NCBI GenBank assembly: GCA_050117315.1
Contig: JASFMY010000022.1
Location: forward strand, 1-61,093
Direction: 5' to 3'
DNA from: JANQIV01 sp050117315
Lineage (GTDB): Bacteria; Bacteroidota; Ignavibacteria; Ignavibacteriales; Melioribacteraceae
DNA: 61,093 nt
Numbering within the stretch: the stretch's first letter is position 1; the number at the start of each line of letters is the position of its first letter. Of the stretch, positions 27,351-37,073 are shown piece by piece. The translations under genes were made by a program, and so were the position numbers. Below the pieces are notes generated by a model that was given only the letters and a program-made list of their open reading frames with translations, did no database searches and was not told the origin of the DNA.

Positions 27351-27834
27351 AACTTGACTGGTTAAGTTGTTGTTGTTCTTCCGAAGAAAGAATTCTCTCC
27401 AAATCTAAGAGAATTAAGAGCCTGTCCTCCAATTTGCCTACTGCTGTTATGTAATCCGAATCTAAGCCCGATACCATTTCAGGGGGGGGCTCGGTAATAC
27501 TTCTCGGGATTCTCAAGACTTCACTAACTTCATCAACTATAAAGCCTACAGTGTTGTCCGAAATTTCTACTACCACAATCCTTGTCTCCTTGTCGTAGTC
27601 TCTTTTCTCCATGCCAATTCTTCTTCTCAGGTCAATTACAGGAATAATTCTACCTCTAAGGTTTACTACGCCTTCTACAAAAACCGGCGCATTAGGCACT
27701 TTTGTAATTTGGATCATTCTAATAATTTCTTGAACTTTGAGAATGTCAACCCCGAATTCTTCGTCACCAATTTTAAAGCTGACGAGCTGGAGAATTTCAT
27801 TGCTTTCATTTTTTTCTTTTAGTTCTTCGGACAT
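27343..27834 (-). CDS. cheW: CheW-like chemotaxis coupling protein
   Basis: CheW links chemoreceptors to the CheA kinase. This 163-residue protein is a single CheW domain: LQLVSFKIGDEEFGVDILKV, then GVVNLRGRIIPVIDLRRRIG and a late VGFIVDEVSEVLRIP. The N-R-G-x-x-x-P-V-I-D-L core that contacts receptor and kinase is intact. No CheA, receptor or other che gene is in the window. Its only partner here is the overlapping SirB1-like gene, so it may belong to a chemosensory array encoded elsewhere. Confidence 0.9.
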   Translation of the reverse strand: MSEELKEKNESNEILQLVSFKIGDEEFGVDILKVQEIIRMIQITKVPNAPVFVEGVVNLRGRIIPVIDLRRRIGMEKRDYDKETRIVVVEISDNTVGFIVDEVSEVLRIPRSITEPPPEMVSGLDSDYITAVGKLEDRLLILLDLERILSSEEQQQLNQSSFD

Positions 27835-28007
27835 CAGTGCTCTCCTATATTGATGGTAAATATAATATTTTTTGATAAAAGTTGTTGTTTACTTATTGCA
27901 AAATATTCATAAATATATAATCGGATTTTTTAAAAATTTTCTAGTATTCTTCGAAATGTTTTATCAGATTTTTATGAGAAATTTTTGACTTTTTTTGAAT
28001 TTCATTC

Positions 28008-28205
28008 ATGTTAAATATGTTCTCAGAGAAGAATAAGGATGGATATTTTGTGGGATACTGGCTCTTAATTATAGCAATGATGCGGGTTATAGGCAATCTC
28101 ATATACAACGATGATAAAATGAGAAAAATGTATGCTAAGGTAAGTATAACACAATATAAAAAAGCTGGTGCCGGATATCACAAACCGGAATCTAAGAATG
28201 GCTAA
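28008..28205 (+). CDS. Small hypothetical protein, doubtful
   Basis: This 65-codon frame has one hydrophobic segment (YWLLIIAMMRVIGNLIYND) and a basic tail. I recognise no family. It is convergent with the small membrane-protein gene at 28202-28393 and overlaps it by 4 bp. The frame has an acceptable size and composition, but no clear ribosome-binding site, so it may be spurious. Confidence 0.25.
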   Translation: MLNMFSEKNKDGYFVGYWLLIIAMMRVIGNLIYNDDKMRKMYAKVSITQYKKAGAGYHKPESKNG

Positions 28206-28393
28206 ATTCTTTTTAATAGCTTAAACGGAAATGTAATTATGATAGAGATAACCTCAAAAACCGATTTGATTGTAAAGCCGATTAGTCTGAAAGGCAGCAA
28301 TAGAATCCAGATCAAGGGGTAAATAATTATCACCGCAATAGCAAGAGGCCAGTATATTACCAACAATATTAACCAAAGCAAAAGTATTTTCAT
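28202..28393 (-). CDS. Small double-helix membrane protein
   Basis: The 63-residue product is almost wholly hydrophobic, with two helices (LLLWLILLVIYWPLAIAVII and IWILLLPFRLIGFTIKSVF) and a third amphipathic end reading FPFKLLKRI. Such small proteins with repeated prolines and a basic C-terminus are common in Bacteroidota, but the function is unknown. It diverges from the MBOAT gene with about 50 bp between. Confidence 0.5.
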   Translation of the reverse strand: MKILLLWLILLVIYWPLAIAVIIIYPLIWILLLPFRLIGFTIKSVFEVISIIITFPFKLLKRI

Positions 28394-28444
28394 TTTTTTA
28401 TTTTTAGACGTTCTAAAATGAATTATTACTTATAATTATATGGT

Positions 28445-29917
28445 ATGAAAATAGAAAATTTATTAAACAATTTGTGGAATGTTTTTCGGTATAATCCGGA
28501 TGGACCGCTTTTATTTAACAGCGGTTTTTTTCTTTTTTTCTTTTTTATTTGTCTTTTATTCAGCCAGTTATTTTATAACAATCGGCGTGCTAAAATTTTT
28601 TTCCTACTTTTCGCATCAATTTATTTTTATTATAAATCAAGCGGAATATATTTTGTACTGGTAATAATAAGTTCGATTATTGATTTTATTGCCGGAAGGG
28701 AAATTTTTAAATCGCAATCAAAATCTGCTAAAAAAGTTTTCCTATTGCTTAGCCTGGTAACTAATTTCGGACTACTCGGCTATTTTAAATACACAAACTT
28801 TTTTATAAAAACAATTAATGATGTTGCATCAGCTGGGCTGGATTTTGCAGACATTTTTCTACCGGTGGGAATTTCCTTTTTTACTTTCCAATCTTTGAGT
28901 TATACTATTGATATTTACCGGGGAAGATTAGAACCGGAAAATAATTTTCTCAATTTTTTATTTTTTGTCTCTTTTTTCCCGCAATTGGTAGCCGGACCAA
29001 TTGTTCGGGCATCAGTCTTTTTACCGCAGATAAATGAAAAACCCGTATTATCCCGGAAAGATATAGGCAGAGCAATTTTTTTAATAGTCACAGGCTTATT
29101 TAAAAAAGCAATTATAGCCGATTACATAAGCATTAATTTTGTTGACCGTGTTTTTGAACTGCCCGGTAGGTATACAGGGCTCGAAAACCTTTTTGCTCTT
29201 TACGGTTATTCACTGCAAATTTTCTGTGATTTTTCGGGCTACAGTGATATGGCAATCGGGCTTGCATTATTACTTGGCTTTAAGCTGCCGGATAATTTCA
29301 ATTCTCCGTATCAATCTGCATCCATTACGGAATTCTGGAGGAGATGGCATATTTCTCTTTCAACATGGTTAAAAGATTATTTGTACATCTCTCTTGGAGG
29401 CAACAGAAAAGGGAAAATTCGGCAGTACGGTAACCTGATGATAACTATGCTGCTCGGCGGGTTATGGCACGGTGCATCCTGGAAGTTTGTTGTGTGGGGC
29501 GGAATTCACGGGGCTGTACTGGCAATTGAAAAGAAGTTCAATATTCCCGAATGGTCGAATAAAAATTTATTAACCAGAATTATCGGCGTTATTGTTACTT
29601 TTCATATTGTGGCGTTATGCTGGATATTTTTCAGGGCGCAGGACTTTGGTTTGGCAATGGAAATGATAAATCAGATTTTATTTAATTTCCACGGTGAGAT
29701 TTTCCTTCAATTTATTGACGGTTATTCTTTGGTATTCATTTTAATTTTGGCAGGATTTATTTATCATTTTATCCCGAGAAGTTTTGATAATTATCTTGAA
29801 GGATTGATCACAAAATCACCATTAGTATTAAAAGCATTGCTGCTTGTATTTATAATCTGGCTTGTTGCGCAGGCAAAATCTGCGGATATTCAACCTTTCA
29901 TATACTTCCAATTTTAG
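28445..29917 (+). CDS. MBOAT family O-acyltransferase (AlgI-like)
   Basis: The 490-residue polytopic membrane protein carries the MBOAT signatures: FWRRWHISLSTWLKDYLYIS with GGNRKG after it, and the catalytic histidine in LLGGLWHGASWKF. An N-terminal VGISFFTFQSLSYTIDIYRG block is also typical of AlgI/DltB-like proteins, which move acyl groups across the membrane onto polysaccharides or wall polymers. No AlgJ/AlgX-type SGNH partner adjoins it; the nearest SGNH hydrolase is at 50642. The acceptor polymer is unknown. A hairpin follows the gene. Confidence 0.9.
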   Translation: MKIENLLNNLWNVFRYNPDGPLLFNSGFFLFFFFICLLFSQLFYNNRRAKIFFLLFASIYFYYKSSGIYFVLVIISSIIDFIAGREIFKSQSKSAKKVFLLLSLVTNFGLLGYFKYTNFFIKTINDVASAGLDFADIFLPVGISFFTFQSLSYTIDIYRGRLEPENNFLNFLFFVSFFPQLVAGPIVRASVFLPQINEKPVLSRKDIGRAIFLIVTGLFKKAIIADYISINFVDRVFELPGRYTGLENLFALYGYSLQIFCDFSGYSDMAIGLALLLGFKLPDNFNSPYQSASITEFWRRWHISLSTWLKDYLYISLGGNRKGKIRQYGNLMITMLLGGLWHGASWKFVVWGGIHGAVLAIEKKFNIPEWSNKNLLTRIIGVIVTFHIVALCWIFFRAQDFGLAMEMINQILFNFHGEIFLQFIDGYSLVFILILAGFIYHFIPRSFDNYLEGLITKSPLVLKALLLVFIIWLVAQAKSADIQPFIYFQF

Positions 29918-29931
29918 TCGGCAGGTTTAAA

Positions 29932-29962
29932 ACGAAAAACCCGGCAACAGCCGGATTTTCGT
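29932..29962 (+). terminator. Hairpin after the MBOAT gene
   Basis: ACGAAAAACCCGGC pairs with GCCGGATTTTCGT around an AACA loop. No T-run follows, so it may be a terminator or just a stable 3' structure. Confidence 0.55.
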
Positions 29963-30089
29963 GCAAGTAGTTTGAAAGTAAAACATCCTTTTTATGATGC
30001 AATAATTTAAGTAAAATTTTTAAATGAAGAAAGGCTACGTATTTCTATTGAGGTAAAACATATTTAACTTACAATTTTTACTTAGTAAT

Positions 30090-30338
30090 AGCTTCTAAAA
30101 TGTATGGGTGTTAATAATTAATTCAAACCATCTTTTAGTAATTGGTTATGGCTTTAAGGATTCTAAAATTAATAAATATCTTAAAACTTATTTTCTGAAT
30201 GATTCTCAAAAAACAATGTTAGTTATTGATATAACAAAACCTAAATCAGAAATTATTAATCAGAGCAACGTCAAATTCATTGCTAAGAGTGTAATAGACT
30301 TGAATATTGAAGAAATAAAAAGTGTACTGAAAATTTAA
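30090..30338 (+). pseudogene. SIR2-like domain protein, C-terminal remnant
   Basis: From 30108 the frame gives SNHLLVIGYGFKDSKINKYL and ends about 76 codons later. The L-x-V-I-G-Y-G-F-x-D-x-x-I-N block is the late strand-helix of SIR2-like NAD-binding domains found in many standalone and defence-associated proteins. The catalytic N-terminal part is gone and no good start codon exists (a GTG at best). I read it as a remnant. Confidence 0.55.
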
Positions 30339-30545
30339 CTACTATCCTTGAATGATATTTGGGAAAATTTTCACAAAAATTTGATCCATTCTCAAAATAA
30401 CTCCAAGTCTTATTCAATTTTTTGTTTTTATTAGAAAATCTTGACTAAACCTTCTTCATGGAAAATAATCCAGATAAATTTGTTTATTCTAGAAAATTAT
30501 TACAATTTATAAACAGATTAATAATTATTCTGGAAAAAATTTACA

Positions 30546-31430
30546 ATGGGTGAGTTAATATTTGCTTCGGCAAACCGTCAAAAATATTAAAATCCGCCCT
30601 TGCTCTTTCACGTGCTGCAGGTCTTCCTTATGACAGAAATAGAATCGAACTTTTTGAAAAATTGATTACATATCTTCATAATAAAGAATTCAAGGAACGA
30701 ACAGAAAATAATTTATCGCCAAATTCATTTAGAAATTTTTCTTTTTTTGAAGCTTATTTCTCTAATTATATCGAAGGTACTGTATTTGAGGTATCAGAAG
30801 CGAAAAAAATAATTGATACGGGAATACCGTTGCCTGTTCGAAGTGGTGATTCTCACGATGTGCTTGGAACTTATCAAATAGTTTCCGACAGAAAGAAACG
30901 AAATAGAAAAGATTACTTCAGACGAAAACGAGTTCCTAAATTTTTTTCAATCACGTCATAAGATTTTACTCTCTGCACGTGTTGATAGAAATCCCGGTCA
31001 ATTCAAAGAAAGAAACAATCGAGCAGGGAAAATTTTCTTTGTTGATTTTAAGCTGGTTCGCGGCACATTGATCCGATTATAAGGCATTGACGAATTCTTT
31101 TGCACGAGCGGCATACATTATGTTTCTAGTAAGTGAAATTCATCCGTTTGAAGATGGGAAGGGTAGAATTGCAAGGTTAATGATGAATGCAGAACTTGTT
31201 AATAAAAATCAGTGTAAGATTATTATACCTACAGTGTTTCGTGATGATTACCTGCTTACGTTAAAAAGATTAACTAATCAAAAAGACCCTGAGCCTTATG
31301 TAGAAATGCTTACCAAAGCTCATAGGTTTAGTGAAAATCTTCATTTGAACGCTACGATGGTCTATATAATTATCTAAAAACTCATAACGCTTTTTATGAA
31401 TCCGATGAAGGAAGACATTTAATAATCGAG
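30546..31430 (+). pseudogene. Fic/DOC family protein, broken by frameshifts
   Basis: The pieces of a Fic AMP-transferase-type protein lie in order across several frames. First comes SALALSRAAGLPYDRNRIEL. Next is FEAYFSNYIEGTVFEVSEA, which contains an S-x-x-x-E-G motif like the inhibitory helix of class II Fic proteins. Then come SARVDRNPGQFKERNNRAGK and finally EIHPFEDGKGRIARLMMNA, the H-P-F-x-D-G-x-G-R active-site motif. Frame changes at about 30900 and 31080 and near the end make it non-functional unless they are sequencing errors. The two open pieces at 30662-30961 and 31087-31377 are parts of it. Confidence 0.7.
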
Positions 31431-31484
31431 TAATACTTTTAATCAACCGAAGTTTTTCCTGCACAAAATTAGAGTAAAAATAAA

Positions 31485-31512
31485 AAGGGGAGTTACAAAA
31501 ATAACTCCCCTT
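31485..31512. terminator. Strong hairpin downstream of tRNA-Asp
   Basis: AAGGGGAGTTA and TAACTCCCCTT form a perfect 11-bp stem with a 6-base CAAAAA loop. A-rich and T-rich flanks suit termination on the minus strand, just after the tRNA gene. Confidence 0.75.
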
Positions 31513-31518
31513 AAAATC

Positions 31519-31595
<77 letters not shown>

Positions 31596-31653
31596 GTAGT
31601 TTCAAAAAAAACAGAGCTAAATTTATCATTATAAGTATGTAAAAGCAAGAAAA

Positions 31654-32760
31654 TTATAATGTTTTTGTTCCGAAACTAATACCTACTGCATGTCCTGCCT
31701 GAACTGCCTGATCCTCAGGCGTAACAAGTTTTTGTTTTGCAATTGCATCTTCAATTTTCACACTTTGAATTTTATTGCTTCTTAAAGCAACCATGTGTTC
31801 AAATTGTTTATTGATTGCCAGTTTAATTGCATTTACACCGAATTTTGTAGATAAAATTCTATCAAACGGTGTAGGGCTTCCGCCTCTTTGTAAATGCCCG
31901 AGTACAGTAAATCTTGTCTCTAAGCCGGTATTTTCCGAAATCTTTTTGGCAACCATTTCTCCTATTCCGCCAAGCTGAATTGGATCGGTCCTTTTAATAT
32001 CTTTTGCTTTAACAACCATTTTACCGTTTTTAGGTTTTGCACCTTCGGCAACACAGACAATGCTAAATCTTTTACCCATAATATTTCTGTTAAGGACTCT
32101 TTCGTAAATAACATCCCAATCAAAAGGAATTTCAGGTAATAAAATAACATCTGCCCCGCCTGCAAGACCACCGTTTAATGCAATCCATCCGGCATATCTT
32201 CCCATAACTTCAATTACCATTACCCTGTGGTGAGAAGAAGCGGTGGTGTGAAGCCTGTCAATAGCTTCCGAAACAACATATACCGCAGAATCATGACCGA
32301 AAGTTAAGTCGGTGGCTTCAAGATCGTTATCTATCGTTTTAGGTACGCCGACAATATTCATTCCCATTGCGCCTAATTTTCGTGAGATGTGCATTGTCCC
32401 GTCACCGCCAATTGCAATAAGAGCATCTAATCCCCAGGCATCATAATATTTTTTTGCATTTTTAGATCTATCAAAGATCTTTATTTCCCCGTCCACTTCT
32501 TCGGGCCAGTGGAAAGGGTCGCCTTTATTTGATGATCCTAAAATAGTTCCGCCTCTTGCCAGAATTCCCGATACATCTTTGTTGTAAAGTTCAATTGCTT
32601 TACCTTCAACAAGTCCTTCAAAGCCATCCAAAATGCCCATCACAGAGAGGCCGTTGTCATGAGCCGGTTTTGCTACACCTCTTATCACAGCATTTAATCC
32701 AGGGCAATCACCCCCTCCGGTTAAAATTGCAATTCTTTTAACTCTTGTTGATTTTCCCAT
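31654..32760 (-). CDS. pfkA: 6-phosphofructokinase
   Basis: The 368-residue protein has the phosphofructokinase plan: AILTGGGDCPGLNAVIRG at the N-terminus, IAIGGDGTM, PKTIDNDL with the catalytic aspartate, MGRYAGWIAL and LGHLQRGG for fructose-6-phosphate binding. At the two positions that separate donor types it has glycine in GGDGT (104 in E. coli numbering) and lysine in PKTIDND (124). Gly104 points to ATP. Lys124 is found in PPi enzymes but also in some ATP enzymes such as the trypanosome one. ATP is therefore the more likely donor. It is a single gene on the minus strand, next to tRNA-Asp. Confidence 0.93.
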   Translation of the reverse strand: MGKSTRVKRIAILTGGGDCPGLNAVIRGVAKPAHDNGLSVMGILDGFEGLVEGKAIELYNKDVSGILARGGTILGSSNKGDPFHWPEEVDGEIKIFDRSKNAKKYYDAWGLDALIAIGGDGTMHISRKLGAMGMNIVGVPKTIDNDLEATDLTFGHDSAVYVVSEAIDRLHTTASSHHRVMVIEVMGRYAGWIALNGGLAGGADVILLPEIPFDWDVIYERVLNRNIMGKRFSIVCVAEGAKPKNGKMVVKAKDIKRTDPIQLGGIGEMVAKKISENTGLETRFTVLGHLQRGGSPTPFDRILSTKFGVNAIKLAINKQFEHMVALRSNKIQSVKIEDAIAKQKLVTPEDQAVQAGHAVGISFGTKTL

Positions 32761-32830
32761 TTAGTACCTACTTGTTTTATAATAAGGTTGCAAATATAAT
32801 AAAAATAACGAAAATAGCTTAATCCCAATA

Positions 32831-33739
32831 TTAAGATTTTTTAATATTTTTGTAGGTCTTGAAGTGGAGTTTTGCTATTTTTTTCAGCTCCTCTTCACCG
32901 TAATTATTATATATTGATTTTGCCAATCTTGAAACATCCTCTGATGCCCCTTTCAATAATCGGTATTTCCTTGAAGAATGTTTAATAAACCATTCATTAA
33001 AGCTATTACGTGCTAAAATGGAAGCTGCTGCAACTGCAGTATATTTTTCTGCTTTAGGAGTCTGGATAAAATTTGTATTCAAAAATTCAGTTTTTGACTG
33101 AATGGTTAATCTTTTATTGCTGAACTTATCTGTTATTACAGTTTTGCAATCAATTTTGTGGAGTATATTTTCAATTACTTTTGAATGGCACCAATCTAAA
33201 AGTGAATTCAGGTTGTTGAATTTGTTGTATAGCTGATTATATTTTTCCGGCGTTATTAAAATTACATCGTAATAATCCTTCACTATTGAAACTATCTTTT
33301 TGCTTAGAAATCCTATGGTATTATCGTCAATAGTTTTGCTATCGCGAATGTTAATTTTATTTAATTCAGAAAATGTTTTCTTGTTTACAAACACACCTCC
33401 TACAACAAGCGGTCCAAAGAAGTCTCCTTTACCGGATTCATCTGTCCCCACATATTCATTAGGTTCATCCAAAGGTTTATCGGTTAGGTTTAACTGCTGT
33501 TGTCCAAAAATTAGGGCATATATTTCGTCATAAAAGGTATCTGCTTTGTTTCCCTGGAGAACTATTTTTACACCATTTTTCCCAAAATAGACTTGAATTT
33601 TTAATTTAGATTTAGTGTTTGAAACAATAGTCTCATAATTATATTGAAGTTCATTTATAGGCTGTACAATTATATTTTCCGAAATAATTTTTTTTCGAAT
33701 ATCGGAAAGTGTTGCGTACGCTTTATGTTTAGTATCCAT
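32831..33739 (-). CDS. rnhC: Ribonuclease HIII
   Basis: RNase HIII cleaves the RNA strand of RNA-DNA hybrids. The 302 residues have an N-terminal substrate-binding (TBP-like) domain (about 1-85) and then the catalytic domain starting YVGTDESGKGDFFGPLVVGG. The D-E-S-G-K-G-D motif is the type 3 signature, distinct from RNase HII. Later acidic residues occur in RDSKTID and VITDKF, and AAASILARNSF is conserved. The length and motif order are normal. It lies about 70 bp upstream of pfkA on the same strand. Confidence 0.92.
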   Translation of the reverse strand: MDTKHKAYATLSDIRKKIISENIIVQPINELQYNYETIVSNTKSKLKIQVYFGKNGVKIVLQGNKADTFYDEIYALIFGQQQLNLTDKPLDEPNEYVGTDESGKGDFFGPLVVGGVFVNKKTFSELNKINIRDSKTIDDNTIGFLSKKIVSIVKDYYDVILITPEKYNQLYNKFNNLNSLLDWCHSKVIENILHKIDCKTVITDKFSNKRLTIQSKTEFLNTNFIQTPKAEKYTAVAAASILARNSFNEWFIKHSSRKYRLLKGASEDVSRLAKSIYNNYGEEELKKIAKLHFKTYKNIKKS

Positions 33740-33871
33740 AAAAATATTTTGTTTATAATCGGGTTAGCAAAATAATATTTAATCTCCCAAATAAAAATGG
33801 AACATGGAAGTAAATTATTGTATCTTTAACAACCATTCTCTAAAATATTTTAGTTATGAAACGGCTAAAAA

Positions 33872-36800
33872 ATGAACTCTAACTTGAAATTTAAGAAAAA
33901 GCTGAGTCGTTTATATAATTTATTGTTTCTTGCTTTTTTAGTTTCGGAAATATTATATCCAAACACAAGCGTTTCCAAGCGATTTTCAAATATTAAATTT
34001 GAGAGGATCTCTATTGAGCACGGGTTATCTCAAATTACGGTTCACTCAATTTTACAGGATAGCAAAGGATTTATCTGGTTCGGAACGGAAGATGGTTTAA
34101 ACAGGTACGACGGGTACACCTTTACTGTATTCAAAAATTTAGCGGAGGATTCCGCCTCAATTAGCGACAATTTTATTTGGTCAATTATTGAAGACCGTAA
34201 CGGAAATATTTGGGTGGGTACAAACGGCGGCGGGTTGAACAAGTACAATTACGAAACAAATTCTTTCGAAAGATATTTTACCGACAGCTACAATAATCTC
34301 AGAAAAATTTTTGAAGATAGTAACGGCAGTTTATGGATCGGAACTAATAATTCAGGACTAATAAAGTTTGATCCGGTCAGCAAAACTTTTGAAAAAATAA
34401 TTGTAGTAGATAACAAAAGAGGATGGTTGTCAAGCAATAATATCCGGGATATATCTGAAGACAACAAAGGAAATTTAATTATTGCCACAGAAGGAGGCGG
34501 TGTAAATATATTTGACAGGTCAAACAATAGTTTCAAAGTTATAGATCGAGTTAATAGTAATAATTATTATCTGAATATAAAAAATATTTGGAGCGTTCTG
34601 GTTGTTGATAGTATTTTATGGATTGGAGCATATAGCGAAGGTCTTATAAAATTTGATTTGAATAGTTTTACCGCACCTGAGGTACTGTCGTTAAAGAATA
34701 ACAACGGTTTAATTGGAAACAACATTACAGCATTACATTACTACGACAACCATCTGTGGGTATGTACCGAAAAAGGATTGAGTGTGCTTAATACTCAAAA
34801 CAATTCGATTGCAAATTACCAAAATAATTTTTCCGATATTAAGAGTTTGAGTAACAACATAATCAGAAGTATTTACAGGGACAGTTCTAATTTAATATGG
34901 CTGGGAACATTTGGCGGCGGTGTTAACAAAGTGAATCTTAAAACTAAGTTCAAATTTTATGCGCATGACCCTGTAAACAAAAACAGCTTAGCACACAATA
35001 TGGTAAGAGCATTATACGAAGACTCAAATGGGAACCTGTGGATTGGTACTATGGGAAATGGATTAAATAAATATAACAGATCGTTAGATAAGTTTGAAAG
35101 GTTTGGAGACGGCGGTTCAGGCTTTAGAATATCCGAGAATATTATTACTTCAATACTGGAGGATAATGAAAATAAAATTTGGGTTGGTACATGGGGCGGA
35201 GGACTAAATATAATTGACTTTGAAGTAAACAACGGTATTACGGAAATTAAAAATATAAAATACTTATCGGAAAATTCGACCGGCTTGAAATTAAGCAGCA
35301 ATATAGTGCAGGCTTTATTTGAGGATAGTAATAAAAATATATGGATAGGTACTGAAGAAGGACTGGATATTTATGTGCCTTCAAGAAATAAGATAATTAA
35401 TTTTAAACATAGTCCGGATCATAAAAATTCGATAAGCGATAACCGTATTCAGTCAAAATCAATAATTGAAGATAAATTTGGAAGTATATGGATTGGAACC
35501 TGGAAGGGATTGAATAAATCCGTTTTTAATAATAATGCATCTATTGATGAAATTTATTTTCAACATTTTAGAAATGTGCATAATAATTTAAATTCACTTA
35601 GCGACAATAGAGTAATCTCAATTTATGAAGATGTAGTGAACTCAAACGACAGTATTAACATTATTTGGATTGGAACAATAGGCGGAGGTTTGAATAAATT
35701 AGAATACGGTCCATCTGGTAAGTTTGCTGAAATTAAAGACTATAAGTTTACAAACTATTCGGAAAAAGACGGCTTGCCTAACGATGTTATTTACGGTATT
35801 CTGGGAGACGACCTTGGAAACTTGTGGCTTAGTACGAATAACGGACTGTCAAAATTTGAGTCTGCAAAAAGAAGTTTTAAAAATTATTATATATCCGACG
35901 GTCTGCAAAGTAATCAATTTTTCTGGGGAGCTTTTGAAAAAACAAAAGATGGAGAATTATTTTTTGGAAGCATAAAAGGCTTAAATTCGTTTTATCCAAA
36001 GGATATTGTAGAAAATGAATTTATTCCGCCTGTATACATTACAAAATTTGAAATTGCAAAGGATAATGAAGTAATTGAATTGAACACGTACTCAAATTTA
36101 TCGAGATATGAATTTGAGTACGGTTCTTATTCATTGACTATAAATTTTGCATCGCTTGATTTTACTGCCCCCTCAAATAATAAATTTAAATATAGGCTTA
36201 AGGGGTATGATAATGATTGGCGGGGACCAACAACAGATTATGCTGTCACCTATTCCAACCTGAATGAAGGGGACTATGAGTTTGAAGTAGTAGGCTCTAA
36301 TAATGATGGTGTTTGGAATAATAATGGGAGTTCTATTTCATTTGTTGTTTTAACTCCCGTTTGGAAATCATGGTGGTTTATATTAATTCTGATATTGATT
36401 ATTATAGGAGCAATAATATATTTTGTCATAGTCCAAATAAATAATTTACTTGCAGTGGAAAGATTAAGAACAAAACTTGCGGCGGATTTGCATGACAATA
36501 TTGGTTCCAGTCTAACGGAGATTTCAATTTTAAGTGAAGTTATATCTACAAAACTAAATAAATCCGAAAAGGACGTTGTAAAGTATCTAAATAAAATTAG
36601 CGCCAAGTCAAGGGATTTAATTGATAAAATGAGTGATATAGTTTGGCTTGTAAACCCGAAAAGAGATTCATTATATGACTTAATTCTAAGGTTGCAGGAT
36701 ACTTACTCGGAATTGTTATCGGAAACAAATATTTCTCTTCGCTCGGAAAATCTTAAATCGCTGGAAAAAACAGCTCTTAAAATGGAGGACAGGCAGCATC

Positions 36801-37060
36801 TTTTTTTAATTTTTAAAGAAGCAATAAACAATTCTATAATGCATGGAAAATGCACTGAAATTACTCTTAATGCTCATGCTTTTGGCAGAAAAATGGAAAT
36901 GACATTAATTGATAACGGTCGTGGCTTCGATAAAGATGACTCACGCGGAAACGGTTTGGATAACATGAAACTAAGAGCCGAATCTATTGGCGGAAAGCTT
37001 TTTATAGAATCAAAAGTAGGTGTCGGAACAGTAATAAAATATATCGGATATATTAACTAA
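33872..37060 (+). CDS. Two-component sensor kinase with 14-blade propeller sensor
   Basis: The 1062-residue histidine kinase has an N-terminal hydrophobic signal (about 14-32). About 14 Reg_prop blades follow, recognised by W-x-G-T-x-x-G-L-N-x-Y repeats such as GNIWVGTNGGGLNKYN, enough for two seven-bladed propellers. A Y_Y_Y domain (YRLKGYDNDWRGP and after) leads into one membrane helix (about 836-858), a HisKA_3 dimerisation domain with the phospho-accepting histidine in AADLHDNIGSSLTE, and a HATPase domain (DNGRGFDKDD, GNGLDNMKLRAE). The ligand domain is periplasmic. The gene is 13 bp from a LuxR-type response regulator, its likely partner. No hybrid receiver or AraC domain is attached, unlike typical SusR-type hybrids. 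Confidence 0.92.
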   Translation: MNSNLKFKKKLSRLYNLLFLAFLVSEILYPNTSVSKRFSNIKFERISIEHGLSQITVHSILQDSKGFIWFGTEDGLNRYDGYTFTVFKNLAEDSASISDNFIWSIIEDRNGNIWVGTNGGGLNKYNYETNSFERYFTDSYNNLRKIFEDSNGSLWIGTNNSGLIKFDPVSKTFEKIIVVDNKRGWLSSNNIRDISEDNKGNLIIATEGGGVNIFDRSNNSFKVIDRVNSNNYYLNIKNIWSVLVVDSILWIGAYSEGLIKFDLNSFTAPEVLSLKNNNGLIGNNITALHYYDNHLWVCTEKGLSVLNTQNNSIANYQNNFSDIKSLSNNIIRSIYRDSSNLIWLGTFGGGVNKVNLKTKFKFYAHDPVNKNSLAHNMVRALYEDSNGNLWIGTMGNGLNKYNRSLDKFERFGDGGSGFRISENIITSILEDNENKIWVGTWGGGLNIIDFEVNNGITEIKNIKYLSENSTGLKLSSNIVQALFEDSNKNIWIGTEEGLDIYVPSRNKIINFKHSPDHKNSISDNRIQSKSIIEDKFGSIWIGTWKGLNKSVFNNNASIDEIYFQHFRNVHNNLNSLSDNRVISIYEDVVNSNDSINIIWIGTIGGGLNKLEYGPSGKFAEIKDYKFTNYSEKDGLPNDVIYGILGDDLGNLWLSTNNGLSKFESAKRSFKNYYISDGLQSNQFFWGAFEKTKDGELFFGSIKGLNSFYPKDIVENEFIPPVYITKFEIAKDNEVIELNTYSNLSRYEFEYGSYSLTINFASLDFTAPSNNKFKYRLKGYDNDWRGPTTDYAVTYSNLNEGDYEFEVVGSNNDGVWNNNGSSISFVVLTPVWKSWWFILILILIIIGAIIYFVIVQINNLLAVERLRTKLAADLHDNIGSSLTEISILSEVISTKLNKSEKDVVKYLNKISAKSRDLIDKMSDIVWLVNPKRDSLYDLILRLQDTYSELLSETNISLRSENLKSLEKTALKMEDRQHLFLIFKEAINNSIMHGKCTEITLNAHAFGRKMEMTLIDNGRGFDKDDSRGNGLDNMKLRAESIGGKLFIESKVGVGTVIKYIGYIN

Positions 37061-37073
37061 TTAAGTAACTAAA

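Noticed and set aside
33872..37060. Hybrid two-component system of the SusR type
   Set aside because: The protein ends after the HATPase domain; the receiver and HTH are separate proteins downstream.
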